A stretch of 64,000 nt of DNA from Phymatolithon calcareum (Eukaryota; Rhodophyta; Florideophyceae; Hapalidiales), in contig OZ345354.1 in the NCBI GenBank assembly GCA_977006965.1, forward strand, positions 248,001-312,000, given 5' to 3'. Below the pieces are notes generated by a model. It was given only the letters and a program-made list of their open reading frames with translations, was not told the DNA's origin and ran no database searches. The position numbers and the translations under genes are program-made. This document shows, piece by piece, positions 40,526 through 49,517 of the stretch. Every line of letters starts with the position of its first letter. The stretch's first letter is position 1.

Positions 40526-41308
40526 ATGTCTGCATTGAGACAGCGGCGGTCGAGGCAAACAGGCGCCCTTGGGAATGACTTGGACGCCACCGATGAGGAA
40601 AGCAGAAGGGCAGATTTTAACTGTGATCGAAAGTTTATGGGACTACTTCTACGCTCGACACCATATTCTGTGCTTGTCATTCATCTCGTGCTCCTGCTCT
40701 ACATCTGTTTGTCACCCTCCACCCCGTCCGCTCCAGCTACAGAGCTCGGCGTTCTTCTCGCAGCAGTGACCTCCGCGCTAGAGGCACACAACGTAACCTA
40801 CTGGCTCGCGCCCGGAGCCGAACTGCTCCATCAGGACACCCAACGCGCCTCCTTCACTCCTTACCATCGCTCGCTGACCCTCGGCGTGCTGCATGGACAC
40901 GCACTCGACGTGGTACTCGCACTCGCAGAAATGCATTCCCCTGCCGTATCTTCCGTAGAAACGCACGCCGGGCTCCGCGTCTTCACCGCAATACAAGAAC
41001 GAAACGACAGCATTTTTGATTTCCGCGAACCATTCCTCGACCTACACTACTACCGTCCAGATGGGGCTTTGTATGTCAACTTCTGCTGCAGCTGCGCCTC
41101 CACGCAGGTCTCTGCATGCACCAAGAAGCTCTGCGGCTGCCTCGTGTGCGCCGCGCACCGCGAAACCCTTTTCCCGCTCTCCCTCCTGCGCATCGCCGGC
41201 GTGCCGCATGCGGTACCAGTGCCGCATAATACGGATACGGTTCTGTTGCGGCGAGACGCGGACGATCTGCATCCGCTGAGTGAGGTTACTTTGAAGGCTG
41301 CATCTTGA
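40526..41308 (+). CDS. LicD-like type II membrane protein
   Basis: The 260-residue protein has a basic cytoplasmic N terminus and one membrane anchor at about 48-64 (VLVIHLVLLLYICLS), then a lumenal-type domain. ALEAHNVTYWLAPGAELLH resembles the start of LicD/fukutin-type nucleotidyltransferase-like domains. The C-terminal ETLFPLSLLRIAGVPHAVPVP also fits the family. However, the metal-binding PWDxDxD motif is not visible; the equivalent place reads FTPYHRSLTLGV. A Cys cluster (CCSCASTQVSACTKKLCGC) near residue 190 may form disulfides. If the assignment is right, this is a degenerate or divergent sugar-phosphate transferase of the secretory pathway. The 3' end overlaps the COPZ gene by 23 bp on the opposite strand. 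Confidence 0.45.
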   Translation: MSALRQRRSRQTGALGNDLDATDEESRRADFNCDRKFMGLLLRSTPYSVLVIHLVLLLYICLSPSTPSAPATELGVLLAAVTSALEAHNVTYWLAPGAELLHQDTQRASFTPYHRSLTLGVLHGHALDVVLALAEMHSPAVSSVETHAGLRVFTAIQERNDSIFDFREPFLDLHYYRPDGALYVNFCCSCASTQVSACTKKLCGCLVCAAHRETLFPLSLLRIAGVPHAVPVPHNTDTVLLRRDADDLHPLSEVTLKAAS

Positions 41309-41765
41309 TGAGCTTGAGAATGACGGCGGGATCGAGTATGTCAATATCTCCGTCGTCGATGTGCTCGTCGACGACGAGGCACAGGTTTGCATAGTTCTGC
41401 AGCAGGCGACGCTCGGCCGAGACGCGCGTTTCGCCGGCTCGATTCTGCGGAATTTTGCATGCCGCACGGATGGTACTCTCCATGGCGCGGGCGAGCTCGA
41501 GCATCAGAAGTGCATCGTGTTCTTCGGTGCCAGATAGAAGAAGTACGACGTCCGCAATCAGCTTGTATACCACTTGCACCTCCCCGATCGCAGCCACCTG
41601 TTCAGGGCCATCCTCCTTTAGAAGACGCCAGTCCGGAGCGGTCGAGTCACGCAGCTTTTTCAACCACTCCGCCTGTTGCGCAGCCTGGGACACCTTTGGA
41701 CCGTAGTACCGCGCGAAGAGTACACCGCCGGAGGCATAAGTCACGATGTGCACTGACACGATCAT
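41286..41765 (-). CDS. COPZ: Coatomer subunit zeta
   Basis: The 159-residue protein has the longin-like small-chain fold of adaptor and coatomer complexes. The N terminus reads SVHIVTYASGGVLFARYYG, the middle has VQVVYKLIADVVLLLSGTEE and LLMLELARAMESTI, and the C terminus has the zeta hallmark LVVDEHIDDGDI(D)I. Coatomer zeta is the small subunit of the COPI F-subcomplex, which coats Golgi-to-ER vesicles. The IDDGDI variant and the length favour zeta over AP sigma chains. The last residues are coded in the 23 bp shared antisense with the LicD-like gene. Confidence 0.82.
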   Translation of the reverse strand: MIVSVHIVTYASGGVLFARYYGPKVSQAAQQAEWLKKLRDSTAPDWRLLKEDGPEQVAAIGEVQVVYKLIADVVLLLSGTEEHDALLMLELARAMESTIRAACKIPQNRAGETRVSAERRLLQNYANLCLVVDEHIDDGDIDILDPAVILKLIKMQPSK

Positions 41766-41974
41766 CTTAGAAGTGCCTGTCTACCTGCCAAGTGAAGGTT
41801 GAGGTTCGGACGTGAGCGCCTACGCTGAACCTAACTGCATTCACTGTAATGCCAGTGCAGCAAATGTAGAATGGCCACGTGGATTTTACGAAAGAGGAAA
41901 ATTTGAATCCGATTGTTGAATGCCATTCGGCCGCCAAACCATTTCGAACAACAGGACAAGGATTAGACTCCAGC

Positions 41975-42526
41975 ATGGCAGACTGGGAGCGGGCATCGCA
42001 AATCCTTTCCGCAGCACCCAAATTCTCCGCCGGTGATGAGAGCGCACAACAGAGCATGCGACTCTGGCAGTCCCTGCAAACCAAGCTGCGTACCAGCGGC
42101 GCCCTAACGACGCACGCACGCAACCTGCGCATCACGGCCGCTGAGGCGTCAATAGCAAAGCTGGGCGTGGACGAAAAGCGCCAAGCCGTGGAGGCGGTGA
42201 TTCGGCATTTCTCTGCGCTTTCCGGTGGGCGTGGTGCCATCGAGGACGCCCTCCGACCAATCCCGCAAGGGTCAGTGTTTTGGGCTGACCCCGCCCTGCA
42301 TGACCAGATTGCTCGTTTTTTGCGCGCGTTGGACGACGTCAAAGCCGGTGTCGGGGCGGAAAGTGACAGTCTGGAGTGGGTGGCCCGGTTTTCGCCTGCA
42401 CCGGATGTTATTGATGCACGTGTATCTGAAGCGGCCGCTGCATACGAGAGCCTTAAGGACTCGTTCGAGAAAATGTGTGCGGCGAGGGAAAGTATGCAGG
42501 CACTTGATAACAAGGAGAACAAATAG
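41975..42526 (+). CDS. Hypothetical helical protein
   Basis: The ATG at 41975 in good context (CAGCATGG) gives 183 residues; an upstream GTG at 41879 is not used. The sequence is Ala-, Glu- and Gln-rich with heptad-like helices at 10-60 and 150-178, and ends in a basic-acidic tail. No catalytic motif or membrane segment is visible. The size and helix content would suit a small subunit of a multi-protein complex, but no family is recognised. It is divergent from COPZ with about 200 bp between starts. Confidence 0.55.
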   Translation: MADWERASQILSAAPKFSAGDESAQQSMRLWQSLQTKLRTSGALTTHARNLRITAAEASIAKLGVDEKRQAVEAVIRHFSALSGGRGAIEDALRPIPQGSVFWADPALHDQIARFLRALDDVKAGVGAESDSLEWVARFSPAPDVIDARVSEAAAAYESLKDSFEKMCAARESMQALDNKENK

Positions 42527-42857
42527 TTTAAGAAGAAAATATTGTCAGTTGCGAAGGAGGCCAACCATGCACTTTATTTCCGTCTGCGGTCTTGGAGCGG
42601 AGAATAACGAGAAAAATATGTGAGTTCCATGAATTCAAAATGAAGAGACAAACATACTAGATAATGTGTACCTGGCAACGCTGCGAGGGTTTCTCGAGAG
42701 GAGGCGAAGGGAGGAATATAGGGAGCTGATGCCGCCCTGCGGTCGCAATGTTTGTGGTCCAGTTCGTGTCTCGGTCCATAATTCCTCTCGCCCGTCGGAG
42801 TGCTTGTATGCCGAAACAGATGGGTGCTATGATTGCCTTGAAGATGGTTCACACACG

Positions 42858-43320
42858 CTTCGTAGCGCAGTCCTTGTCCGCACGAGAGGGTAGTGCGTGC
42901 CGCCCTTCTTCGGTGTCCAGTCCGCCAGAAGGACTGGCCACAGAAGATGGGAGACACGTACAAACCTCTCGTGCATCCAAGGTCTCGTGAGCCATGACAC
43001 CGCACGCTTCTCCAGGAAGGGTGCTTGTTAAAGTTGGCGGTTTATAGTATCATGGTTAGGAGCAGGTGTAGGTGCAGGTGTAGGTGCAGGTGTAGCTTCG
43101 TAGCGCGGTCCTTGTCCGCACGAGAGGGTAGTGCGTGATCCCTTCTTCGGTGTCCAGTCCGCCAGGAGGACTGGCCACAGAAGAAGAGGACACGCACTAC
43201 CCTCTCGTGCAGCCAACGTCTCGTGAGCCATGGCACCGCACGCTTCTCCAGGAAGGGTGCTTGTTAAAGTTGGCGGTTTATAGTATCATGGTTAGGAGCA
43301 GGTGTAGGAGCAGGTGTAGG
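42858..43320. repeat. Tandem duplication (period ~238 bp) of a foldback hairpin plus minisatellite
   Basis: Two direct units (about 42858-43095 and 43096-43320) each contain a nearly self-complementary hairpin of 93-95 bases (42880-42974 and 43118-43210) with ends GCACGAGAGGG... and their reverse complement, and an inner arm pair around TCCAGTCC/GGACTGG. Each unit ends with GGTTAGGAGCAGGTGTAGG. Between the units a CAGGTGTAGGTG minisatellite is present. The hairpins look like a foldback transposon remnant that was then duplicated in tandem. Confidence 0.75.
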
Positions 43321-43624
43321 ATGACAAGGCCAGCATTACGACATGTGCTACCGAAAGGGTCCCCCTTCCAGAAACAATTTCAGAAAAGGAAGCCCTGGAC
43401 CTAAATCGCGATATACACCTAGTTGGATGCACCGGTGACACTTATACTGTGGAGTACCTTTAGTTAATCTCATCTATGATGGAACGACTGTGGCATCGTG
43501 ATCGAAGTGTCACGGACGTCAAGGTTTTATTCGCGTGCGAGTTTTGGAATGTGTGTTTTGGACGAAAATCCTTCCAGTAGCTTTGCAATGCGGGAAATTG
43601 CACTGATACACAATTCCAATAACT

Positions 43625-43669
43625 ATTAGCTTATCAGCTAATTGCGAACAATTGCTAGGACCTAGCAAT
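43625..43669. repeat. Pair of adjacent short palindromes
   Basis: ATTAGCT-TATC-AGCTAAT at 43625-43642 is followed at 43651-43669 by ATTGCTAGG-A-CCTAGCAAT. Both are perfect stems with tiny loops, 8 bases apart. Confidence 0.75.
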
Positions 43670-44227
43670 ACACAATTCACCTATTTTCCAATATTTTTAG
43701 AGGCATGCAGTAGCGATGTGTAAAAAGCAGCCATAACCGTCGCGCCCGGCGTGGCACATAATGCAAATAACACCTTTTTCATGCACTACGCTGATAAACT
43801 TGCAATTTGACTTAGTGCTCTTGCACCGTAGCCTCCGCAGTCTATCTGCTTATCATTCAAGGACAGCTAAGTGCATTCTCACAATGACAGACAGCTGAAA
43901 GTCTGTTGACAAGTTATTGAAGTCCTCTAGGCCCTCGCGAAGTGCATTAAGCACCAAGTTTACTTTGGAGTTGAAGTATTTACAGACAAAAGGGAGGCTT
44001 CGGATACTTGTTTCTTCCGTTCCTCTGCCAACACGCTGTCAGTCAAACGTATGTAAATGCTTTTTAAATGACGCACTCAGTTTCAGAGAGCGCTGAGTTA
44101 TCTCAAGGATTGTTTTTGCACGACGGCTTTTAATTTCTTGCTCTTTCAGGAAGATGATCAATCCTTGGAATCCAACAGCACGAGAAAAGACCTTATGATC
44201 GCCGAGATGCAATTCCAGATTTGGCTT

Positions 44228-44416
44228 TGTAGACACGCAATGCTGCACGAGAGTAATTAGGAACAATTACATTCTCTGTGATATCATAACGCCCCTGCCC
44301 ATTTGAAGCGGCGATCCTGATCGCACCTTAGACTGGGCATCTCATCATCGCATCACAGAGATAATCACCCATTTCAAGATAAACCTTACCTTCTCTTTTC
44401 ACTCACGGTGATTACA
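44228..44416 (+). repeat. 5' LTR (189 bp)
   Basis: It starts TGTAGACACGCAATGCTGCA and ends CTCACGGTGATTACA. It differs from the 3' LTR only at the G in CACGG. Confidence 0.9.
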
Positions 44417-44472
44417 GAAATTTCTTTCCTGCAGGAGAATGTTAGAGTGTTAAGACGAAGATTGTTCAAGAA

Positions 44473-44649
44473 ATGGATGACCATCGAACCATGGGAAGCG
44501 GAAGTATTTCGTCGGCGCAACCTTCCGATCGGCAACCAACCGCCGCGCTGTTCCAACCCGTGAGCCACCCGATTTTGCGGAGTCTCGACCCAAGAGTTGT
44601 AACAAGGTTTTTGAAGGAGAGGAAGCGGTACGAAGATGAGAAGCATTGA
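44473..44649 (+). pseudogene. Gag N-terminal fragment
   Basis: A 58-codon frame from an ATG at 44473 reads MDDHRTMG at its start and SLDPRVVTRFLKERKRYEDE near the end, typical of the beginning of gypsy Gag proteins (PRVVxxFLKERxRYE). It stops at 44649, at the deletion junction with integrase-derived sequence. Only the beginning of Gag is left. Confidence 0.65.
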
Positions 44650-45268
44650 AAAGGCAAGGGCTATGCAATTACTCGAGATTAACACGCTTCAGTCTTCAAT
44701 CGAGAACATGCACAAAGATGTCGCGGAAAAGGTCAGCAAGAATCGGTTGAAGCAAATCAAGCAACACAACAAAAACACTAACATAGTAAGTCATCAATTT
44801 CAATTAGGTGATTTTGTGGTTGTACGCGTTCCGGACGGCAAGAAGAAGAAGCACAAACTGCAGTTCAAATAGATCGGTCCCAAGCGAGTGACTGCAATTG
44901 TCAGCGAATTGGTCTACGATGTAACAAGCATAGTGGATGGGAAAACGGATCGGGTCCATGCCAGCAGAATGCAATTGTACCGTGCTGATGTTGATGGAAG
45001 TAAGGCGAGCAATGAGCTGACGAAACAAGCAGAACACTCCGAGACCAAGTACGAGATAATCGAAAGACTCGTGGATATAGGAGAAGCACCAGATGGAGTC
45101 TTCGTACAAGTGCAGTGGTCAGGTTTGCCGGACAGAAGTGATTGGACGTGGCAGAAAATAGAAGAACTTCATGAAGATGTACCCGAAGAGCTTGCAACAT
45201 TTTTGTCCAACACACGCAAGAAAAAGCTGGCGAAGAAGGCCAAGCAAACATTGCGCATCAATGATTAA
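44636..45268 (+). pseudogene. Integrase C terminus with chromodomain, interrupted by a stop
   Basis: In one frame, residues after 44636 read as the integrase C-terminal region (FQLGDFVVVRVPDG, then TDRVHASRMQLYRADV), followed by a chromodomain (YEIIERLVDIG, then VQVQWSGLPDRSDWTWQKIEEL). A TAG at 44870-44872 interrupts the frame at a place where related integrases carry Trp. The chromodomain targets integration to specific chromatin in chromoviruses. This copy cannot make a full integrase. Confidence 0.8.
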
Positions 45269-45293
45269 TACACTCTTCGAGTGTATGGGGCAC

Positions 45294-45482
45294 TGTAGAC
45301 ACGCAATGCTGCACGAGAGTAATTAGGAACAATTACATTCTCTGTGATATCATAACGCCCCTGCCCATTTGAAGCGGCGATCCTGATCGCACCTTAGACT
45401 GGGCATCTCATCATCGCATCACAGAGATAATCACCCATTTCAAGATAAACCTTACCTTCTCTTTTCACTCACAGTGATTACA
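45294..45482 (+). repeat. 3' LTR (189 bp)
   Basis: One base different from the 5' LTR (CTCACA in place of CTCACG). The sequence just before it, GTATGGGGCAC, may be the remnant polypurine tract. Confidence 0.9.
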
Positions 45483-45586
45483 GCTTGGAGTGGGCATTAT
45501 GTCGATTCCCTTATTTAGCCACATTGCTTTAGACGAAAGAGAGTGTTGCAGAACCAAATGATAGAGACAGTCAGAGGAACTCCTTT

Positions 45587-45899
45587 CAAGGTAGTACCAC
45601 CACCTGTGGTATAGTGGTAAAACTGCCTCCGCGCACCTGTGCGCATATTTCGGTATGATACAGGCAGGAATGTTGGGGTCGCCGGTTCGAGTCCTGTCAC
45701 AAGCAAGAATTGAATTAACGTTCCGCAAAGGGCACACGGATGTCGCCGTGGAGTGGTGTGCAGCAGTACTAGCGCGAAGAAGATACGCGAGTACCAGGAA
45801 TGGATCCATATCAGGAGCATTTAAACGACCCCTAGATGTTGAATAATGTACACTTTGTGTAATTCGAATATCCTGCAATAAACAAACAAGGTAGTACCA
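45587..45899 (+). mobile_element. tRNA-derived SINE with 13-bp target-site duplications
   Basis: The 13-mer CAAGGTAGTACCA occurs at 45587-45599 and again at 45887-45899, bracketing a 287-bp body. The body begins with RNA polymerase III boxes: a perfect A box TGGTATAGTGG at 45607-45617 and a B box GTTCGAGTC at 45685-45693. The region between them can form a CTGCC/GGCAG anticodon-like stem, but no good 7-bp acceptor stem exists, so it is tRNA-related and not a working tRNA. The tail ends in an A-rich AATAAACAAA. This is the structure expected of a SINE moved by LINE machinery. Confidence 0.75.
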
Positions 45900-46359
45900 G
45901 ACAAATGAAGAAAACCAGTAAGCGTGGAGACGGTGAGTGTCTCCACTGAGCAGTTGCATGGCAACATGGAGCAGAGAATTCAAAAGACGTGGTTTGAAAA
46001 TTGGCAACTGACCAGAGTCTAAGCGTTACCCTCGTGCTTTGGCTGGAGGCCCTCCTAGGCGCAATAGGAGGAGGGTTTTAACTCTAGGGCCATTGTGCTT
46101 GATGAGAGCGTAGAATGTATACATGCGAATTGCGCAATAGAGCTACAATAGACCGTGGCAGCTGCAACGAATCTCCCATTCAGTCTGAGGGATGTTCAAT
46201 AGAAGTCGCAGTATGAAGAAATTTGAGTCCAAGCGTTTCGCTGTTGGTATTGAAGCCCTGTTGGCTGTGTGAGTTCAACCTGCAGGCTACTTCCAATCAA
46301 TTGCAGTTGTGCGCGAATTCGCTTCCAGTATCAAGTCAGTAAATTCATTTGTGTTCAAC
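45900..46359. other. Intergenic upstream of the coiled-coil gene
   Basis: About 460 bases. An imperfect hairpin followed by T residues lies at 46049-46080 (CCCTCCTA...TAGGAGGAGGG). The last part resembles the sequence just before 50955 and is likely the promoter and leader duplicated with the gene. Confidence 0.45.
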
Positions 46360-47467
46360 ATGGCTCACAAGCGACCCAGAAAAGACAGTAAGTGCAGCAG
46401 TGCGCCGGTCTTCTTCACTGCAACATGTTTTTGCCACGCATCAGCACTTGACTGAAAATAGGCGGAGCGGCCAAGGCTACTTGAGAAACAGTGCACAAGC
46501 AAAATTTGCACTTGGACAAAAATTTCAGTATGCCCAGTTGGCTACCCGCGTAGTATCGGCCTCAAAAGAAAGCAGAGAGCGCTTTCCCCGAAGAATAGGG
46601 CAAACTCTTTGGGGCAAGGTGTCTCGCGATGCAGAGCTCACCCACAATCACAAGCCGCATGAGCTTGCCCTTCTCCACGAGGAGCTCACTGAAGAAAAGG
46701 CTGTAAGAGCTGCGATTGAAAAGAACAGCGCCAACATAACGCAGCCGGTGGCCGATCAGAAACGGGAGATAACTACGCTCAGAAAAGCTGCTGAGTTTCT
46801 TTGCGCAGATGTTAGAGCTGCGCTCCAGGGGCAGAGTCAAGCTCTTGCCAGCATTGAACACGCTTTTGCCGATTTGAGTATTGCTCACCAGGACAACACA
46901 AGACTAAACCAGCAGCTCAAGATCGATGTGGACAAAACGGATAAAGAAAATGAACTTCTCCAGAAGAGCGTTCGTGAAATTTTGCTGATGCGCCCGAAAA
47001 CCTCACCGCGCTTGGGCACTCGCTTGCCTATCGCCTTTGAAGCCGCTCGACGCACTCAGTTTCACTACGATGTTTCATCCGACAATGCTCACCGTAGGAT
47101 GTTTCGACGAACTCAAATTCCGCTCCCATCTCAACTCGTGCATTTAAGCGATCTTTCTGGGTTCAAGCGCGCACAGGAAGAGATTTCGGAAAAGAAGAAG
47201 ATTCGAAATGATAAGGAAAGGAAGCGTGCAATCATTGCAAACATTGATCGTCTTTTGGCCAAGACTCAGGACGATTCGCTATTATATGGATCTGAAGATA
47301 AAACGCCGTTGGGTTACGGGAAGTGCAACAATTTGCAGATACCTGCGCAGTTGGTAAACCGTACTACCGGTATCGTTGAAGAAGGCAGAAGGTTTCCAAC
47401 TAAAATTTTCTTCTTCTCTCCTTCTCCGAACAAGCTGCAGAGGAGAAAACATGAAGCCACCTATTAG
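46360..47467 (+). CDS. Coiled-coil protein of unknown function (start and first intron tentative)
   Basis: An open frame runs from about 46350 to 47467 but has no ATG near its beginning. The first ATG (46360, ATGGCTCACAAG) is in another frame and is followed at 46388 by GTAAGT, so a short first intron is likely; one possible acceptor near 46475 would join MAHKRPRKD to YLRNSAQAKFALGQKF. The body has heptad-rich helices (about the segments HELALLHEELTEEKAVR to QLKIDVDKTDKENELLQK) and a conserved basic C-terminal block, SGFKRAQEEISEKKKIRNDKE. A degenerate copy at 50955-51990 keeps the same blocks. The family is not recognised. Confidence 0.5.
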
Positions 47468-48298
47468 CTCAACTCGAACGCTAAAGAGTGGTACGAGTAC
47501 GAGCAAGAAAACGAGACAAAAACAAACATTTATGAAGGATTGGATTGGTTTTCTGTTTAATTGAAGCTCCCTTTTTCAATTACCATTGCACCTCAGAAAC
47601 TTTTCGTTGCGCTACAATCCTTCGCTTACGTTCTCATTGAAAACATTTATGAATGAGAATTCCGATTTCAACTAAATTCTGGCCGGCAACAAAGCGATTC
47701 TTCTTCAAGACGATATTAAGCAGGTTTGACGGCAACGTACTTATGATAGAGTGATACCTGACGACATCCAGAGCGTTTTAATTGGTCTAACCTCAAGATC
47801 AGGTGTTTAAAATTTTGAGACCTCCTATCATCCCGACAAAGTTCTTTTGCGATCGCTTCTCATCCCCTCCTTTATGCCTTAAAGAAAGTCGCACATAGTG
47901 CTCGCCACTCCCGATCTTCTCTTTTTATTAATATTTTCGCGTGGAAATCTCCCTCGGTTTTCAAACTGAATTCTTCGGAACTGCTGTTGTCCATTGGCCT
48001 CATTGTCCCAGTTGTTCTTGTTCAGAGCTCTCCAGCAAATTGGTTCGCTCGTTTCGCTGACTTGAAAAAACCGTCCAGGCAAGGGAACGCACATCGCGAC
48101 AGCCGATAGCCACTTGTCCGTGTGTTACATTGACCGCTATGTGAATGGAGCCGTCAATATCGCGGTTTGTGAAGCAAAAAACTGTACGGATTACACCGTC
48201 GGCTCTTATCTCCAACGCATTCGAGGCACGAAGGGCACAGAATTTTTAATTTTCTTGTAGGACTACTAAACGCACACATGTCAAACATTAAAGAATCA
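47468..48298. other. Intergenic, no gene recognised
   Basis: About 830 bases, with only short frames. Nothing supported. Confidence 0.45.
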
Positions 48299-49517
48299 TT
48301 ACATTTCCAAACCATACTTCTCAGCCTGCTCCGCCGTGAGGGGTGGGTTCTTATCAGTGTCAAACCCAACATGCCCTTCCTCATATCTCGCACCCTCGAC
48401 CTCTTCAATGGGCACTGCCGCCTCCAGAGCTGATACGTCTTCCGGCGACAGCTCAATTTCTGTGCTCCCGACATTGCTCAACAAGTTCTTCACCTTGGTT
48501 GTACCAGGGATAGCAACAACTCCAGCCCCATTGAGACGAAACTGCTGCGCTTTCACCCAAGCCAGTGCAAGCTGGGCAGTAGAACATCCCTTCGCATCCG
48601 CTATTTCCTGAACTTTCTGCAGCAGCTTGGCATTCTTCTTTCCAGCCTCCCCGACCATACGTTCCTGGTTTGCCCTAAAGTCGCTGCTTGCGAACTTTTT
48701 GTCGCCTGATTGAGTCACCCCACCGAAGAAGCCTCGCCCGAGTGGAGAGTACGCCACAATGCCAATCCCTAATTCCGCGCATGTCGGGATTACCTCCTTC
48801 TCGATTCCACGGGACCACAACGAATACTCCAACTGCACAGCAGTCAGTGGGTGGATTTTGTGCGCACGTCGAATTGTGGACGCTGAACATTCTGACAGGC
48901 CCACGTATTTCACCTTCCCTTCTTCAACGAGCTTTTTCATCTCGAGCATGGAAATCTCAATCTGCAGTTACCAAAACAGGCAAAAAGCGGATATGTGTAA
49001 GCATACAACGCGCAAAACGCAACATGTTAACGCTGTACAAGAAGGGCCTTTTGGGTAAGTGTTTGGGGGAACTTACTGGGAGTTCCTGGCTGATGCGATG
49101 CAGATAGAATAGGTCTATTGATTCAACCTGCAGCCGCCGCAACGAGGCTTCGCACTGCCGGCGGATAAACGCCGGGTCACCATTAGGCACAGCTTTCACC
49201 TTCGGGAAGAAGTGGATGTCAATGCCGGTCTTGGTGCAGATTTGAACGTTGTCCCTTCCAACCTTCTTGATTCCCTGGCTGATGATTTCTTCCTGGCACA
49301 CGACCGGAGACTGGAACCGAAGCAGACGCCACGGATCCGGATAGACGTAGACGTTTGCTGTATCCCACATTGTGACCCCGAGCTCAACGGTTTTCTCAAG
49401 CATCGCGACAATGTCATTGTCGGGGAGCTTCGCTCCGTAAAACGACGTGAGTCCCATGCATCCATAGCCCAGTTGGGAGACCACCATGCCCTGCGAGCCG
49501 AGATTCATAGTCTTCAT
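48299..49517 (-). CDS. Aldo-keto reductase (exons 49517-49077, 48961-48299)
   Basis: On the minus strand, a 115-nt phase-0 intron (49076-48962, GTAAGT...CTGCAG) joins LHRISQELP to IEISMLEMKKLVEEGKVKYVGLSE, which is exactly the continuous AKR sequence. The product is 367 residues. AKRs reduce carbonyls with NADPH in a (beta/alpha)8 barrel. The N terminus has MNLGSQGMVVSQLGYGCMG; the catalytic tetrad is visible as Asp and Tyr in DTANVY, Lys in CTKTG and His in YLHR. The cofactor-binding end has GTTKVKN. An insertion of about 15 residues after DTANVY (reading PDPWRLLRFQSP) is longer than usual. The substrate is unknown. Confidence 0.88.
48962..49076 (-). other. Spliceosomal intron of the aldo-keto reductase gene (115 nt)
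   Basis: The minus-strand donor is CCCA|GTAAGT and the acceptor AACTGCAG|AT. Removal is in frame and reconstructs the AKR motif. Confidence 0.9.

Larger units (their letters stand above)
42527..44227. other. Repeat-rich intergenic
   Basis: About 1.7 kb without a recognised gene. It holds the duplicated foldback units (42858-43320), a short minisatellite (about 43060-43095, 12-bp unit) and paired palindromes at 43625-43669. Confidence 0.5.
44228..45482 (+). mobile_element. Internally deleted chromovirus-like LTR retrotransposon
   Basis: Two 189-bp LTRs (44228-44416 and 45294-45482) with TG...CA ends differ at one base, so the insertion is young. A 4-bp duplication, GCTT, flanks the element (44224-44227 and 45483-45486). 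The internal 877 bp keep only the start of Gag and the end of integrase with its chromodomain. Protease, reverse transcriptase, RNase H and the integrase core are gone. It therefore depends on proteins made elsewhere, if it is mobile at all. Its LTR family relates to the solo LTR at 2613-2958. Confidence 0.88.

Noticed and set aside
45600-45700. Possible working tRNA gene (A and B boxes present)
   Set aside because: No 7-bp acceptor stem can be formed, the T stem has a mismatch, and the segment lies inside 13-bp target duplications, so a SINE is the better explanation.
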